DNA of 64,000 bases from Acidimicrobiaceae bacterium (GTDB lineage: Bacteria > Actinomycetota > Acidimicrobiia > Acidimicrobiales > Poriferisodalaceae): assembly GCA_002719335.1 (NCBI GenBank), contig PBHE01000003.1, positions 194,046 to 258,045 of the forward strand. Reading direction: 5' to 3'. The position numbers and the translations under genes are program-made. Of this stretch, positions 1 to 10,763 are shown one piece after another. Numbering within the stretch: position 1 is the stretch's first letter; every line of letters begins with the position of its first letter. Below the pieces are notes generated by a model. The model had not been told where the DNA came from and did not search any database. It saw only the letters and a list, made by a program, of their open reading frames with translations.

Positions 1-523
1 GTGAATAGATTGGTGCCGACACGCTTGGCGAGCCGTTCGCCACGTTTCGAAGAAACTCAACTAGCGCTCCCTGCCGGTACGACTCGGGAAACCCTTTTCT
101 TCCAAGCAAACCTTTTTCTTCGAGTTCCGAGTTTGGTTGAAGAAAACCATCAGTAGTGATCAGGTCCACTCTGGGGTGTTGAGGCCACCTTGCAAGGATT
201 GCTTGAAGAATCCTGGCGGTGGTGCTTTTGCCGGCCGAGACGCTGCCCGCGACCCCGATTAGAAAGGGACGGGCAGCCGAATTTCGTCCGAAGAAATCTG
301 CGGTTGTCTTCTGGATTCGAGACTGGGCTTCCACTCGGAGAATGAGAAGGCGAGACAAGGGCAGGTAAATATCTCGAACTCCAGCAATTGTGATCGGTTC
401 CACGCGGCCGGCGAGATCGTTCAGCTCGTCTTCGCTGAGGGTTAGTGGCGTCGCGTCTCTTAACGCCGCCCATTCGGCGCGGCTGAAACTGAGATGCTCG
501 CTAGATGGACTTCGGTCGGACAC
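1..523 (-). CDS. coaA: Type I pantothenate kinase, 3' part cut off by left window edge; not in ORF track
   Basis: Manual minus-strand translation from GTG at 523: [59 protein letters not shown]...[63 protein letters not shown]; CoaA P-loop and [14 protein letters not shown] motifs. Confidence 0.93.
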   Translation of the reverse strand, partial: MSDRSPSSEHLSFSRAEWAALRDATPLTLSEDELNDLAGRVEPITIAGVRDIYLPLSRLLILRVEAQSRIQKTTADFFGRNSAARPFLIGVAGSVSAGKSTTARILQAILARWPQHPRVDLITTDGFLQPNSELEEKGLLGRKGFPESYRQGALVEFLRNVANGSPSVSAPIYS

Positions 524-571
524 CCCTAAAGATTGTCTCCTCGAGCTAGTCGCGCGCAACTGATCTAGCGT

Positions 572-1777
572 TTAGGGCGTGTCTAGCCAAGCTCCTTGGG
601 TGTTGAATAATCCACGCTTCCAACGGCCAGGAGTGAGCAAAGCGGCTCGTGGATAGTCTTCAAACATCCAACGAGCGAAGTTCCGCCGGCTCCAATCGTT
701 AGTGTTCGCAAGGCGAAGAGCCGTTTCAGCTAAGCCTGGCCTGGCCAACACTTTACTGAGAGAGCCCGCAAGACGGTGGTCGGACTGCAAAGCCGCTCGA
801 ACAGATTTTTCGTACCGACGGGCTGCCAAATACGCTTGATCTTCTTCGGCTATGGCCTGTGCGGCGAGTCGTCCACTCTCCAAAGCTTGTCCAATACCCT
901 CGCCTGTCATTGGGTCGGTAGCTGTTGCAGCATCGCCAACAAACATCACCGGCCCGTGCCTTAGCAGCGCTTTAGGTAGTCGTGCCGGAATGGGCCATGC
1001 CTTGTGCGAGCCTTCTGATTTGACGTCACCGAGAACTTCCCTCAAGTGAGGTCGTTGGAGCAGCCCATCCCAGATAGAAGCGAGATGTCTTCCGTCGATC
1101 CCCTCTTTTCGCACTACGCCGAATCCAACATTGACTCGGCCACCCTCCAAGGGGAAAGACCACGCGTAACCGGGTAACAGATCTTCCTCAAACCAGACCC
1201 ACATTTTTCGGCTTCGTGCACCATCGGCGCGTACGTATTGCCTGAATGCGTGCCAATCGCCCCGATAGCCAACAGGGGTGCATCCCAACGCTTTACGAAC
1301 GGGTGACCACATCCCATCTGCTGCGATTACGTTTTTCGCAGAAATGATCGTTCCATCTTGGATCTGGACGCGTGCGCTGTCGGGATCAAGGGCGATCTGT
1401 TTAAAGGCTGCGCCTTGACGGATTTCGATGCCCGCGTCAAGGGCCACTCGCACCAATTCAGCGTCTAACTCACGACGTTCGACAACGGCCGCGTACTGAC
1501 CTTTGTTTTTGGGGAGCTTTAGCTGGATTTCTTTGCCGCGAGGAGACCGAAGAAAAATATCGCTTACTTCCAGCCAGCTGCGCGTCTCAGTTGGTTGCAC
1601 GCCAAGCCGTTCAAGTTCACGCAAGGCCAAAGTTGTCAGACCATCTCCACAACATTTGTCCCGCGGGAAGGTTGCTTTGTCGACTACGACGACCTTTAGT
1701 CCCAGCTGTTGTGCCGTAATCGCAGCAGCACAGCCGGCCGGTCCGGCACCCACGACGAGGACTTCACAAGAAGACAC
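572..1777 (-). CDS. Geranylgeranyl reductase-family FAD-dependent oxidoreductase
   Basis: N-terminal VVGAGPAGCAAAITAQQLGLKVVVVDKATFPRDKCCGDGL dinucleotide-binding motif; GPVMFVGDAATATDPMTGEGIGQALESG second FAD motif. Confidence 0.88.
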   Translation of the reverse strand: MSSCEVLVVGAGPAGCAAAITAQQLGLKVVVVDKATFPRDKCCGDGLTTLALRELERLGVQPTETRSWLEVSDIFLRSPRGKEIQLKLPKNKGQYAAVVERRELDAELVRVALDAGIEIRQGAAFKQIALDPDSARVQIQDGTIISAKNVIAADGMWSPVRKALGCTPVGYRGDWHAFRQYVRADGARSRKMWVWFEEDLLPGYAWSFPLEGGRVNVGFGVVRKEGIDGRHLASIWDGLLQRPHLREVLGDVKSEGSHKAWPIPARLPKALLRHGPVMFVGDAATATDPMTGEGIGQALESGRLAAQAIAEEDQAYLAARRYEKSVRAALQSDHRLAGSLSKVLARPGLAETALRLANTNDWSRRNFARWMFEDYPRAALLTPGRWKRGLFNTQGAWLDTP

Positions 1778-1813
1778 CCATATGAGGCTATCTATCAGGT
1801 CCGCACAGACATC

Positions 1814-3616
1814 TCAGTCTTGGTTAACGATCGACGTGGTTGTGACAGGCGAACTCGTTGTTGTGCGGTCGTCGCCAGTCGTCGGATCCGAAGTCTCTTC
1901 GGAAGTTTCGTCTCCGGCGATAGTCGTAGTGGTTTGATCTGGGTCGGAGGGTGTGCCATCGCAGTCGAGGCCCTCCTCAGGGCGGTATGTGGCGAAGAAA
2001 TAGTCAGCTTGCTCGGAACCGTCAGACCAGGTTCGGTTGCGCCGGGTCTTTACGCGTGTGCAGAAGTCGATGGGGGTCTCCGTCGGTTCATCAAGAGTCA
2101 CTTCGACATTTGCGGTCGAATAAATATCAACAGTGATGGACTCATCCGTCCAACTGTTCCAAATCAAAACTCCAAATGGCGTCGGGTTGGTGATCACCAG
2201 ATCAGGACGCGGATATGAGATTGTCGCCTCAAGTCCATAGGGGTAACGCGCGAAGTAAATGGAGTGGGCTTGGTAGTAATCGAAGTCCAACCCAGCTCGA
2301 ACGGCGGCATTAAAGATCGTCGTGGCGAACTGAGAGACTCCTCCGCCTATGTCTTCGACCAGATGGCCCTTTGAAATGAAACCACCAGAAACAAACCCAT
2401 TCTCCTCGGTGCGGCGCCCGACGGTTTCGTTCAGTGACAGCCGCCCACCCGGCTTGATCCATTTGCCGCTCACGATTTCTGCGAATTTTTGGATATTGGT
2501 GACTCGACCTACACAGCATGAGTACTGCGTGGTGAAGGACGAGACCTTTTCAACTATTTCGAGAGCTTTAAGACGGTTAACAGCTTCTCTCGGTGCCGCA
2601 GGCCGGTTGGGTAAAACGTGAACCTCGCTGGTCGGGCCTTTGGCAAGAGCCGTCAAGACAAGGCCGACAGCGGAGGCGTCGCAGCACGCGGTTCCTCCGT
2701 CCGAGGAAATGATGCTCACTGTTTCGCCATGAACGTTGAATTCGGCTTGTCCCGCGCCTGTATTACCGGGCATCAGCAGGTCCTCCAGGGAGGGAAGAAC
2801 CAGCGATTTGTTGATAGCAAGCGCTGGTTTCTGGCCTGTTGTTTCCAGATCGAACCAGTTTGCAACAACGTGTGACGGCAAAATCGTTTGGTAATCGTTG
2901 AGACGCAGTTCGGGTTGCGTGTCGACAATCTTGTTGGCGGCTCCAACTAAATCGACAACCTGGTCATCATTGAATTTTGGAATTACTTCGACTGTGCCTA
3001 CGCGAATTGTTGGGGAACCGCCCCGTTGCATTACATCAGTGAGAATCTGTGATGTCTGGTCAAGGTCAATGAGCTTGCCGGCGACGCCTGGCACAACTTG
3101 AAGACGGCCCTGAACCACTTGTATAGATGGCTCAAGCGGTTCAATTCGAAGTCCTGGATGACCATGAAGAACTGCTTCGAGTTTCGACATGTCGACATCG
3201 ATCTTGATTTCGGTGGAAGTATCTGAAGTCAGCGCCGAGAGCCAATTAACTGGCCGGCTGAGAGTTCCTTTACGACGTGTCCGCATCACAGCGTCGTAAG
3301 TTGCTGCGACGTCCATTGAAACGCCCAAATCGCTTGCAGTCCAATTCCCGGAACCGATTTCGCTCTCGATGGCGATCCTCGTGCTCATTAAGCGATTGGC
3401 GATCGCTTCTACTCGTGCTCGCAGGGCAACATCACTCAAACCTCCTACCGTCTCACCAGCGATTTTTACGTTGCGTACGACCCGGTCGCGGTGAATTGCA
3501 GTGTCGATAGCCCAAGCGCTGGAGAGGGACGCGACGACTAATAAGGGAAGTCCTAGCATCAGGGTCCACCGGGGAAGGCGAAGTAGCTCGCGCACGTAGA
3601 TGGATGGTAGGGCCAT
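1814..3616 (-). CDS. VanW-family protein with N-terminal TM and Thr-rich C-terminal tail
   Basis: VanW core FAEIVSGKWIKPGGRLSLNETVGRRTEENGFVSGGFISKGHLVEDIGGGVSQFATTIFNAAVRAGLDFDYYQAHSIYFARYPYGLEATISYP. Confidence 0.88.
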   Translation of the reverse strand: MALPSIYVRELLRLPRWTLMLGLPLLVVASLSSAWAIDTAIHRDRVVRNVKIAGETVGGLSDVALRARVEAIANRLMSTRIAIESEIGSGNWTASDLGVSMDVAATYDAVMRTRRKGTLSRPVNWLSALTSDTSTEIKIDVDMSKLEAVLHGHPGLRIEPLEPSIQVVQGRLQVVPGVAGKLIDLDQTSQILTDVMQRGGSPTIRVGTVEVIPKFNDDQVVDLVGAANKIVDTQPELRLNDYQTILPSHVVANWFDLETTGQKPALAINKSLVLPSLEDLLMPGNTGAGQAEFNVHGETVSIISSDGGTACCDASAVGLVLTALAKGPTSEVHVLPNRPAAPREAVNRLKALEIVEKVSSFTTQYSCCVGRVTNIQKFAEIVSGKWIKPGGRLSLNETVGRRTEENGFVSGGFISKGHLVEDIGGGVSQFATTIFNAAVRAGLDFDYYQAHSIYFARYPYGLEATISYPRPDLVITNPTPFGVLIWNSWTDESITVDIYSTANVEVTLDEPTETPIDFCTRVKTRRNRTWSDGSEQADYFFATYRPEEGLDCDGTPSDPDQTTTTIAGDETSEETSDPTTGDDRTTTSSPVTTTSIVNQD

Positions 3617-3773
3617 AGCGCCGCATATTGAGCGCGGCTCGGCTCCTCGGAATATTGGCGCTGCGTGTGCTAGGCAAGACTGTCGAGCGGGTGCTGTGAA
3701 AGTTCAAAAAGATCACCCGAAGAGTTAGTAACTTATTGCGGCACTGTTCAACAGGTCGATGAAGGGGTCAACG

Positions 3774-4691
3774 ATGAGCAAGCTGTGTGAAGGACGGGTC
3801 GTAATCGTGACAGGTGGCGCCCGCGGTATAGGACGCGAGCATTGTTTGATGCTCGCTGAGCACGGGGCGAAAGTTGTCGTTAACGATTTAGGTGGTGCCC
3901 GTGACGGTTCAGGCTCCGACCAGGGACCAGCGGATGAGGTTGTCGCAGAGATCGAGTTGATGGGTGGTGAGGCAGTCGCCAACGGAGATGACGTGTCGGA
4001 TTGGGAAGGCGCGCAAAGGATGGTGAATCAAGCCATCGAGACTTTTGGTGATCTAACCGGCATCGTCAGCAATGCAGGTATTTTGCGGGATCGCATGTTG
4101 GTCAATATGACCGAAGCGGAGTGGGACGCCGTGATCCAAGTCCATCTCAAAGGCACCTTTGCGCCCGCGCGTTGGGCAGCATCGTACTGGCGAGACAAAG
4201 CCAAAGCCGGTGAACCAGTAAACGCTTCAATCGTGAACACCAGTTCCGTTTCGGGCCTTTACGGCAACCCGGGCCAGACCAACTACGGAGCGGCCAAGAT
4301 GGGAATTGCGGCATTCACTGTTATAGCCGCGCGCGAACTACAGAGATATGGCGTGAGAGTAAACGCCATCGCTCCAGGCGCGTTAACTCGCATGACTGAG
4401 GACCTTGGTATGGGCGAAGCATCTGAAGAAGACAGGGCTCTGATGCATCCTCGCTATGTCGCGCCGATAGTTACCTGGCTGCAAAGCGCGGAGTCAGCTG
4501 ATGTGACCGGAAGAGTCTTTGAGACGTCGGGTCGTTTATTGGGGGTGGCGAACGGGTGGCATCGTGGTCCAGTCGTTGATGCAGTGGATGATCCGACCCA
4601 AATTGCGGAAGTGGCCCGACGACTTGTGTCCGAGGCACAACTTAATTCGGGTATGGACGGCCGGCCGTTTGACGGAGGGCTGCTTAGTTGA
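3774..4691 (+). CDS. Short-chain dehydrogenase/reductase
   Basis: TGGARGIGREH glycine motif, YGAAK active site, ATG 3774. Confidence 0.9.
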   Translation: MSKLCEGRVVIVTGGARGIGREHCLMLAEHGAKVVVNDLGGARDGSGSDQGPADEVVAEIELMGGEAVANGDDVSDWEGAQRMVNQAIETFGDLTGIVSNAGILRDRMLVNMTEAEWDAVIQVHLKGTFAPARWAASYWRDKAKAGEPVNASIVNTSSVSGLYGNPGQTNYGAAKMGIAAFTVIAARELQRYGVRVNAIAPGALTRMTEDLGMGEASEEDRALMHPRYVAPIVTWLQSAESADVTGRVFETSGRLLGVANGWHRGPVVDAVDDPTQIAEVARRLVSEAQLNSGMDGRPFDGGLLS

Positions 4692-4731
4692 GCTAGGCAT
4701 TGTTTGTGTAACTGAACCGAAGGAGATCGTT

Positions 4732-5610
4732 ATGGCCATAGACCCCAATGCTGTAGGTGCTGCAAGCAACCCGACTGAGCGTTCTTGGGGCTACCGTGAT
4801 TCCCTCCTCTACGCGGTGGGAATCGGAGCAGGTGCCGAAGATCCATTCGGTTCAGAACTTGAATTCACCACCAACAACTCCAAGGAAGTCGAGCAGCTGA
4901 CTTTCCCGACGCAGGGGGTAGTGATTGGCTTCGGCGCCGGGGGTGCTATCGGAAAGGTGGGAGAAATCGACTGGGGTCGGGTGCTCCACGGCTCTCAAGG
5001 CATCACATTGCATCGCCCCATTCCAGTCGGAGGAACTGTCGTTATTGAGGAGAAGGTCAGCGGTATTTGGGATAAGGGCGAAGGAAAGAACGCAATCATC
5101 GATACTGAAGCCAGAGCCGCGCTGAAAGAAACGGGTGAATCCCTGTTCGACTTGCGCGGGTCACTTGTTGTTCGAGGCGCGGGCGGGTTCGGAGGTGAGG
5201 AGGGAAATACTACTCCTCAGGTACACGCTCCTGACGTTTCACCGGATCATGAGATTACGTACGAAACCAGACCAGATCAGGCACTGACCTACAGACTTTC
5301 AGGGGACTACAACCCCTTACACAGCGATCCCTGGTTTGCGACTGAATTAGGTGGTTTCCCCACGCCAATCCTTCACGGACTGTGCACGTATGGGTTCACT
5401 GGTCGAGCGCTCCTGCACGCGCTTTGCGGTGGAGATCCAGCGCGATTTGGGAGTATGGACTCTCGGTTCTCTTCCCCAGTTTTTCCGGGTGATTCACTAA
5501 CAGTCCAAATGTGGGTAGACGATGGAAGCGCGATTTACCGCACCATCGCTCAAAAGGACACAGCGCAGGAACGAACGGTTATCGACAACGGCATGTGCAC
5601 GTTTGGCTGA
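4732..5610 (+). CDS. MaoC-family hydratase (HSD17B4/2-enoyl-CoA hydratase type)
   Basis: DQALTYRLSGDYNPLHSDPWFATELGGFPTPILHGLCTYGFTGRALL hotdog hydratase motif; ATG 4732 after SD aaggag (ORF track start 4519 is too far upstream). Confidence 0.88.
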   Translation: MAIDPNAVGAASNPTERSWGYRDSLLYAVGIGAGAEDPFGSELEFTTNNSKEVEQLTFPTQGVVIGFGAGGAIGKVGEIDWGRVLHGSQGITLHRPIPVGGTVVIEEKVSGIWDKGEGKNAIIDTEARAALKETGESLFDLRGSLVVRGAGGFGGEEGNTTPQVHAPDVSPDHEITYETRPDQALTYRLSGDYNPLHSDPWFATELGGFPTPILHGLCTYGFTGRALLHALCGGDPARFGSMDSRFSSPVFPGDSLTVQMWVDDGSAIYRTIAQKDTAQERTVIDNGMCTFG

Positions 5611-5643
5611 GTTCAGTAATCAGCGGGTAAGACATCGCGAAGT

Positions 5644-6315
5644 TTAGAAAAGCTTAAGCTCGTTGCTTTCGATGCCACGTAGTTCGTCGTAATCAATGAT
5701 CAAACATTTGATGCCGCGGTCTTCAGCTAGCACGCGTGCTTGTGGTTTGATTTCCTGCGCTGCAAAAATTCCGCTAACCGGACGGAGGTTTCCGTCGCGA
5801 TTGAGGTACTCCAGATAACGGCTTAATTGCTCCACGCCGTCAATCTCGCCTCGCCGCTTAATTTCGATAGCAACGGCGGTGCCGACAACGTCCCTACACA
5901 GCAGATCCACCGGCCCAATATCGGTGGGGTACTCCCTTCTCACCAGCACCATCCCCGCCGAAATTTTCTCCACGTTCGCAGCCAATAGTTCTTGTAGGTG
6001 CGCTTCCACCCCGTCTTTTTGAAGACCCGGGTCTAGCCCCATTTCTTCTGTGAAGTCAGAGAGGATTTCGTGAAGTTGGATCGTTAGTTGCTCTTTCTTT
6101 TCGTTGGTGACGGTCCACTTCATCTCGCCGCCCTCCTCGTACTCCCGCAGATGATTTGGGGCGTTCATCCAGTTAAGAGGCTTGTAGGCGCCGCCATCGG
6201 CGTGCACTGCCACACAACCGTCGGCCTTCACCATGATTAGGCGAACCGCTTCAGAAAGGTGAGCATCTAGACGCCCTGAGTAGTCGACGGTGCATTTGGC
6301 GATAACTAGTCGCAT
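5644..6315 (-). CDS. nucS: Mismatch-specific endonuclease NucS (EndoMS)
   Basis: [33 protein letters not shown]...[14 protein letters not shown]-terminal nuclease core [36 protein letters not shown]. Confidence 0.95.
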   Translation of the reverse strand: MRLVIAKCTVDYSGRLDAHLSEAVRLIMVKADGCVAVHADGGAYKPLNWMNAPNHLREYEEGGEMKWTVTNEKKEQLTIQLHEILSDFTEEMGLDPGLQKDGVEAHLQELLAANVEKISAGMVLVRREYPTDIGPVDLLCRDVVGTAVAIEIKRRGEIDGVEQLSRYLEYLNRDGNLRPVSGIFAAQEIKPQARVLAEDRGIKCLIIDYDELRGIESNELKLF

Positions 6316-6370
6316 TGCTGCCCGAAACTAGTCATGGCAATGTCCGCCTGTGTGGATGGCCACCGCGTCG

Positions 6371-7369
6371 TCAAGAAAGCTGATAGGTAGCAGTTAGTTT
6401 GGGTTCTCCCACAGCATCGACAACCTCTGCCCGTCCAGTCTCAACCATGTGCAGCAGATGGGCATGCACGGAACCAGCTGCGGGATACCAGAGCCTTTTG
6501 TCATATTTTGCGTACATTTCGGGTACAAAGTTGGCGATCTTTTGTGGGCCTTTGCGAAGAAAGCTGACGATTTGCTCCTCGCGCTCCTCGCGATGACTGA
6601 TGAAGCTTCGAACGTAGTCAACAGGGTTTGGAATGGCCGGCCCGTGAGTCGGCCAATACCGATCATGTTGAAAGGGCAACAGTTTCCTTAACGACTCCAT
6701 GTAATTCTTCATGGAGCCATCTGGAGGGCCAACAACGCTTGTAGCCCAACCCATCACATGATCTCCAGAAAACAGGCTCCGTTCTTCTTTGAGTTCGAAA
6801 CAAAGATGATTTGAGCAATGCCCAGGTGTGTGAATCGCGCCGATCGTCCAGGTGGATCCGTGGACGATGTCGCCGTCAGCAAGAAGTACGTCTGGGGCAA
6901 ACTCCGTGTCGGCGCCTTCCCGCTTTAACTCTTCGGGAAGTTCTTCATATTCTTTCCTGTACTGGTCCTGCTCTTCGGTAGAGATGTATTCGGAGAAATC
7001 CACTCGATCATCAGGGTCGTCCTCCCTGACCGCCCCGTGTGGGCCATATCCGTAAGAAATCGCACCGGTGCGTTCTTTTAGTTGTTTGGTGAGAGGTGAA
7101 TGGTCGCTATGTGTGTGAGTGACAAATGCGTGACTAACCACTTCGCCCGGAGCCAGCGCCTTCAAAATGTCGTCAAGGTGACTCAAAAGCGGAGGGCCGG
7201 GATCGATAACTGCGACTTCCCCGCGGCCGATTAGATATGTGCCCGTCCCCTTGTATGTAAATGGCGTTGGGTTTTTGCAGATAACTCTGCGAATGAGGGG
7301 CGTGACCTGATCACATGTCCCGTAGTCGAAGTCGCCAAGATCCTGATAGTGCTGAATGGTCGTTGCCAT
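6371..7369 (-). CDS. MBL-fold metallohydrolase (LACTB2-like)
   Basis: FVTHTHSDHSPL and HTPGHCSNHLCF, FSGDHVMGW metallo-beta-lactamase motifs. Confidence 0.9.
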   Translation of the reverse strand: MATTIQHYQDLGDFDYGTCDQVTPLIRRVICKNPTPFTYKGTGTYLIGRGEVAVIDPGPPLLSHLDDILKALAPGEVVSHAFVTHTHSDHSPLTKQLKERTGAISYGYGPHGAVREDDPDDRVDFSEYISTEEQDQYRKEYEELPEELKREGADTEFAPDVLLADGDIVHGSTWTIGAIHTPGHCSNHLCFELKEERSLFSGDHVMGWATSVVGPPDGSMKNYMESLRKLLPFQHDRYWPTHGPAIPNPVDYVRSFISHREEREEQIVSFLRKGPQKIANFVPEMYAKYDKRLWYPAAGSVHAHLLHMVETGRAEVVDAVGEPKLTATYQLS

Positions 7370-7379
7370 GGTTCTCCGC

Positions 7380-8324
7380 TTAGAGCGCTTGCTCAGATCG
7401 ATCCCAACACGAGGTTATGAAATTATTGGCACGAAGGTTCGCTATTTGGCCGGCTGCACCAGGTAACACCGTAAATGCGTGAATAGCTTCGGGATAAATG
7501 TCCAAGATCCGGTCGCAGTCAGCAGCCTGCAGTCGCGCTGCCATAAACAAGCTGTCGTCCAGCAATGGATCATTGGTCCCGACAGTTATCAGCGAAGGCG
7601 GCAAGCCCTCTAAGTCCGCATAGAGGGGAGAAATCTGAGGATCTTTGGGGTCCTCTCCACTTTGTAGAAAGTGCCGGTAGAACCAGCGCAACTCCTCAGT
7701 GGGAATAAGAGGCAGGTCGACTCCGCGCCGCTGGCTTGGAGTCATGCTCAGATCAAAGACGCCATACACAAGGTTGAGTCCGACTAATCGATCAAGCATT
7801 CCGAGTCGATCTCGAATTCGCAGGGCGGTTGTAGCACTGAGGTGCCCCCCAGCAGATTCGCCGCCAATTACCAATCCGCGGACCCCCCACTCCTCCTCAG
7901 AGTTCTCTAGAACCCATCGAGCAGCGGCTTCGCAGTCGTCGAGCGCTGTCGGAAAAGGAAATTCTGGAGCCAGTCGATATTCCACTGAAATGGCCACCGA
8001 GTTGGTATCAGTAGCGACCGCCTCAAGTTTTGGATCCCGTTCAAAGGCGGAACCGACCACCCATCCCCCTCCATGCAAATGTAGATACACACCTCGAGGG
8101 TTTGGCGGAACAAACATCCGAAGTCCGATCTCTCCTCCGGGAATCTGGATTCTTCGAGTGATTCCGTGCTCGAGTACCGGTTGCGGGGCAACCCCAGGAA
8201 TGCCCTTTCGTGCCTCAGAGACAGAACCGCCCGAGATTTTCCAGGTGCCAAGAACTTGCTCAATGGTTTCGTTGTCGGTCTTGGTAACTGCTCGCAGGGC
8301 TTCAAGTTCAGGGTCTTCAACCAT
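7380..8324 (-). CDS. Alpha/beta hydrolase (HSL-type esterase/lipase)
   Basis: HLHGGGWVVGS oxyanion hole and IGGESAGGHLS nucleophile elbow. Confidence 0.9.
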   Translation of the reverse strand: MVEDPELEALRAVTKTDNETIEQVLGTWKISGGSVSEARKGIPGVAPQPVLEHGITRRIQIPGGEIGLRMFVPPNPRGVYLHLHGGGWVVGSAFERDPKLEAVATDTNSVAISVEYRLAPEFPFPTALDDCEAAARWVLENSEEEWGVRGLVIGGESAGGHLSATTALRIRDRLGMLDRLVGLNLVYGVFDLSMTPSQRRGVDLPLIPTEELRWFYRHFLQSGEDPKDPQISPLYADLEGLPPSLITVGTNDPLLDDSLFMAARLQAADCDRILDIYPEAIHAFTVLPGAAGQIANLRANNFITSCWDRSEQAL

Positions 8325-8493
8325 GGCCTGGACCGTAGTCGCGACAAGATGTGAAGGTTGCCTCCAACGAATCCTTATGCGGCGATCGAATCGTTGACAG
8401 AGGATGATAATTATGATGCGAAAGCCCCCCGCACTCGATAGATCCCAAGTCGAGCCGCCGCGCTCCCTAAACTTCAGGTAGGAGGAACAAAAC

Positions 8494-9276
8494 GTGCTGA
8501 TCGTCCTATCACCCGCTAAGACCCTTGACTTCGACTCAGAGCTTCAGACCCGTAAACATTCGTTGCCGACTTTGGTAAATGACTCCGCGGAGCTTGTAAA
8601 GGCCCTGAGCAAGAAATCCCCCCCAGACTTAGGCCAGTTGATGCACCTCTCGCCTGCTCTGGCTGATCTAAATGCAGAGCGCTATCAGGATTGGGAGCCC
8701 GAATTTACAATTGAAAATTCGCGACCGGCTCTTCTCGCGTTCAAGGGTGATGTCTACGTTGGCATGGATGTGAATCGTTACAACGAGCGAGACTTCACAC
8801 GAGCCCAAAAAACGCTACGTATCTTGTCCGGCTTACATGGAGTTCTTCGACCCCTAGACCTCATCCAGCCATACCGACTTGAGATGGGGACCAGGCTCGC
8901 AACCAACCGCGGGACTGATCTATATGATTTTTGGGGCGACCAAATCACCACAGTACTCAACGCAGATCTTGAAGGTCATCGCTCCCAGGTCTTAATCAAC
9001 TTGGCTTCAAAAGAGTATTTCTCGGCAATCGACGAAAATCTTCTATCGGCCCCCGTTGTGAGTCCACGATTCCTCGATGAAAAAAACGGGAATTTTAAAA
9101 TCATCAGCTTCTACGCCAAACAGGCGCGAGGGGCGATGGCCTCGTGGCTGATTCTTAATCGGATTGACAATCCACGTTCCATTGTCGATTTCGGTGAAAT
9201 GGGCTACCGCTACGCGCCCGACAAGAGCACCCCTAGCGAACCGACATTTGTTAGGGCCGAACGCGTATCTGGATGA
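8494..9276 (+). CDS. yaaA: Peroxide stress protein YaaA (UPF0246)
   Basis: MLIVLSPAKTLDF start; LNLASKEYFSAI-like and FKIISFYAKQARGAMASWLI motifs. Confidence 0.93.
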   Translation: MLIVLSPAKTLDFDSELQTRKHSLPTLVNDSAELVKALSKKSPPDLGQLMHLSPALADLNAERYQDWEPEFTIENSRPALLAFKGDVYVGMDVNRYNERDFTRAQKTLRILSGLHGVLRPLDLIQPYRLEMGTRLATNRGTDLYDFWGDQITTVLNADLEGHRSQVLINLASKEYFSAIDENLLSAPVVSPRFLDEKNGNFKIISFYAKQARGAMASWLILNRIDNPRSIVDFGEMGYRYAPDKSTPSEPTFVRAERVSG

Positions 9277-9279
9277 GGA

Positions 9280-10578
9280 TTAGAGAACTTGCATCCGACG
9301 GGCTGCCTCTTGCAGTTCTGAACGGTGGTCAGGATGGGCGACTGCAATGAGTCGCTCTGCCTTCTGTCGGACTGAAGCATCTTGTAATCGCGCGATACCA
9401 AATTCAGTGACGACGACGTCGACGTCGTATCTAGTAGCGGTCACGGCGTTCACGTTTATTTGAGGCACTATTCGAGATGCAGCGCCTCTGCGAGCGGTTG
9501 CAGGCATCAGATGAATCGACATCGCTGAATCGGACATTTGACAGCCGCGAAGGAAGTCCAAAGCCCCCCCGACACCGCTGTGCTGCACACCGTTAATCAT
9601 CTCGGAGTTCACTTGACCCCAAAGATCAATCTCCAATGCGCCGTTCACACACCTCATATCCCGGTTGGCGGCGATCTGACTGTGGTTTAGGGCTACGTGT
9701 GCCGGGACGATGTGGCAGTTCGGGTTGTCATCGACAAAGTCGAACGTCTCGGGAAGAGCAATGGTGAACACAGTCTTGTCAGGGAAGACCGTTTTTAAGC
9801 GGTTTGTCGCGGCCCCTGATCGCATCAAATCCATGAGACCCTGACCCATGACCTCGGTATGAATCCCCAAATCGTTCTTGTGCGTTAACCGAGCCAGCGC
9901 TACCTCCGTTAGGCCCCCGACCCCGGACTGCACCGTGGCACCGTCAGGGATCAATTCGTCAAGTGCATCAACAAATGGATCGAGATTCGACGGAGGGCTA
10001 CGTTCATCAAAGACCGGCATGGATCCCCTGAGTGGTACGTGAATCAAACCGTCGAAATCTTCAATCCTGAACGAGTCACCGTGAATGTAAGGCACGACAG
10101 GGTTCACCAGGCCAAAAACTAGATCTCCTTCGTTGCGCGCGCGACGAACCAGAGCGTCGTTTCCCGCCAATGCCGACCCCGGGGGGACTGTGCCGTCAGG
10201 CAGCGGAGTTCCGACTTGCACACATGCAACGCGAGGTGGGTTCCGTTTACTGAACCGCCCCCAATCCTCGAGCCGCACTGGCACCAGTTCGGCGTGGGCA
10301 CCCGCCTCTCGAAGAATTTGCGTCAGGAATGGTGCGCGCAACTCAAGGTTCGCGTTCGCTGCAATGGCAGCTCCACCCTTTCTCGGTGCAGGTACGAAGA
10401 CGGCGACGTCTTTTAGGTCAGTGCGTTCGGCAAGGGCGTAGAGAAATGCTGTGGGTTCGGGCAAGCTCGCCCCAACCAGATCCCCATCGCGAACTTGAGC
10501 CGCTGCAGCCTCAGGCGTGGTAACGAGATCTGGCCAAGCCTCAGTCCAGTCGAAACCAGTTTTTTCTTCTGCAACCAC
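9280..10578 (-). CDS. Acetyl-CoA hydrolase/CoA-transferase family protein
   Basis: VQSGVGGLTEVALARL, HTEVMGQGLMDL, VNSEMINGVQHSGVGGALDF, VTEFGIARL; class I CoA-transferase (Cat1/4HB-CoA transferase) motifs. Confidence 0.85.
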   Translation of the reverse strand: MVAEEKTGFDWTEAWPDLVTTPEAAAAQVRDGDLVGASLPEPTAFLYALAERTDLKDVAVFVPAPRKGGAAIAANANLELRAPFLTQILREAGAHAELVPVRLEDWGRFSKRNPPRVACVQVGTPLPDGTVPPGSALAGNDALVRRARNEGDLVFGLVNPVVPYIHGDSFRIEDFDGLIHVPLRGSMPVFDERSPPSNLDPFVDALDELIPDGATVQSGVGGLTEVALARLTHKNDLGIHTEVMGQGLMDLMRSGAATNRLKTVFPDKTVFTIALPETFDFVDDNPNCHIVPAHVALNHSQIAANRDMRCVNGALEIDLWGQVNSEMINGVQHSGVGGALDFLRGCQMSDSAMSIHLMPATARRGAASRIVPQINVNAVTATRYDVDVVVTEFGIARLQDASVRQKAERLIAVAHPDHRSELQEAARRMQVL

Positions 10579-10763
10579 TCACAGAAGGTATCCCAAGGCT
10601 GACTCGATAGTCAGCGAACGACGGCAGCAAGGCAGTTTCCTTAATGATCGTTTGCATAACTAGGGGTAGCGATGCCTATAGTTCGGGGCAGTTGCGATGC
10701 GTTTATATCTCAAATCGTACGCTTTAGATTCCGCAGAGGCGTCTGTGTGAAAGGCCGTGATCT

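Noticed and set aside
150-473. 107-aa ORF at left edge listed in the track
   Set aside because: Out-of-frame shadow of the truncated coaA gene on the same strand.
7699-8397. 232-aa plus-strand ORF opposite the alpha/beta hydrolase
   Set aside because: Arg/Ser/Pro-rich composition typical of an antisense shadow frame; the minus-strand hydrolase has clear catalytic motifs.
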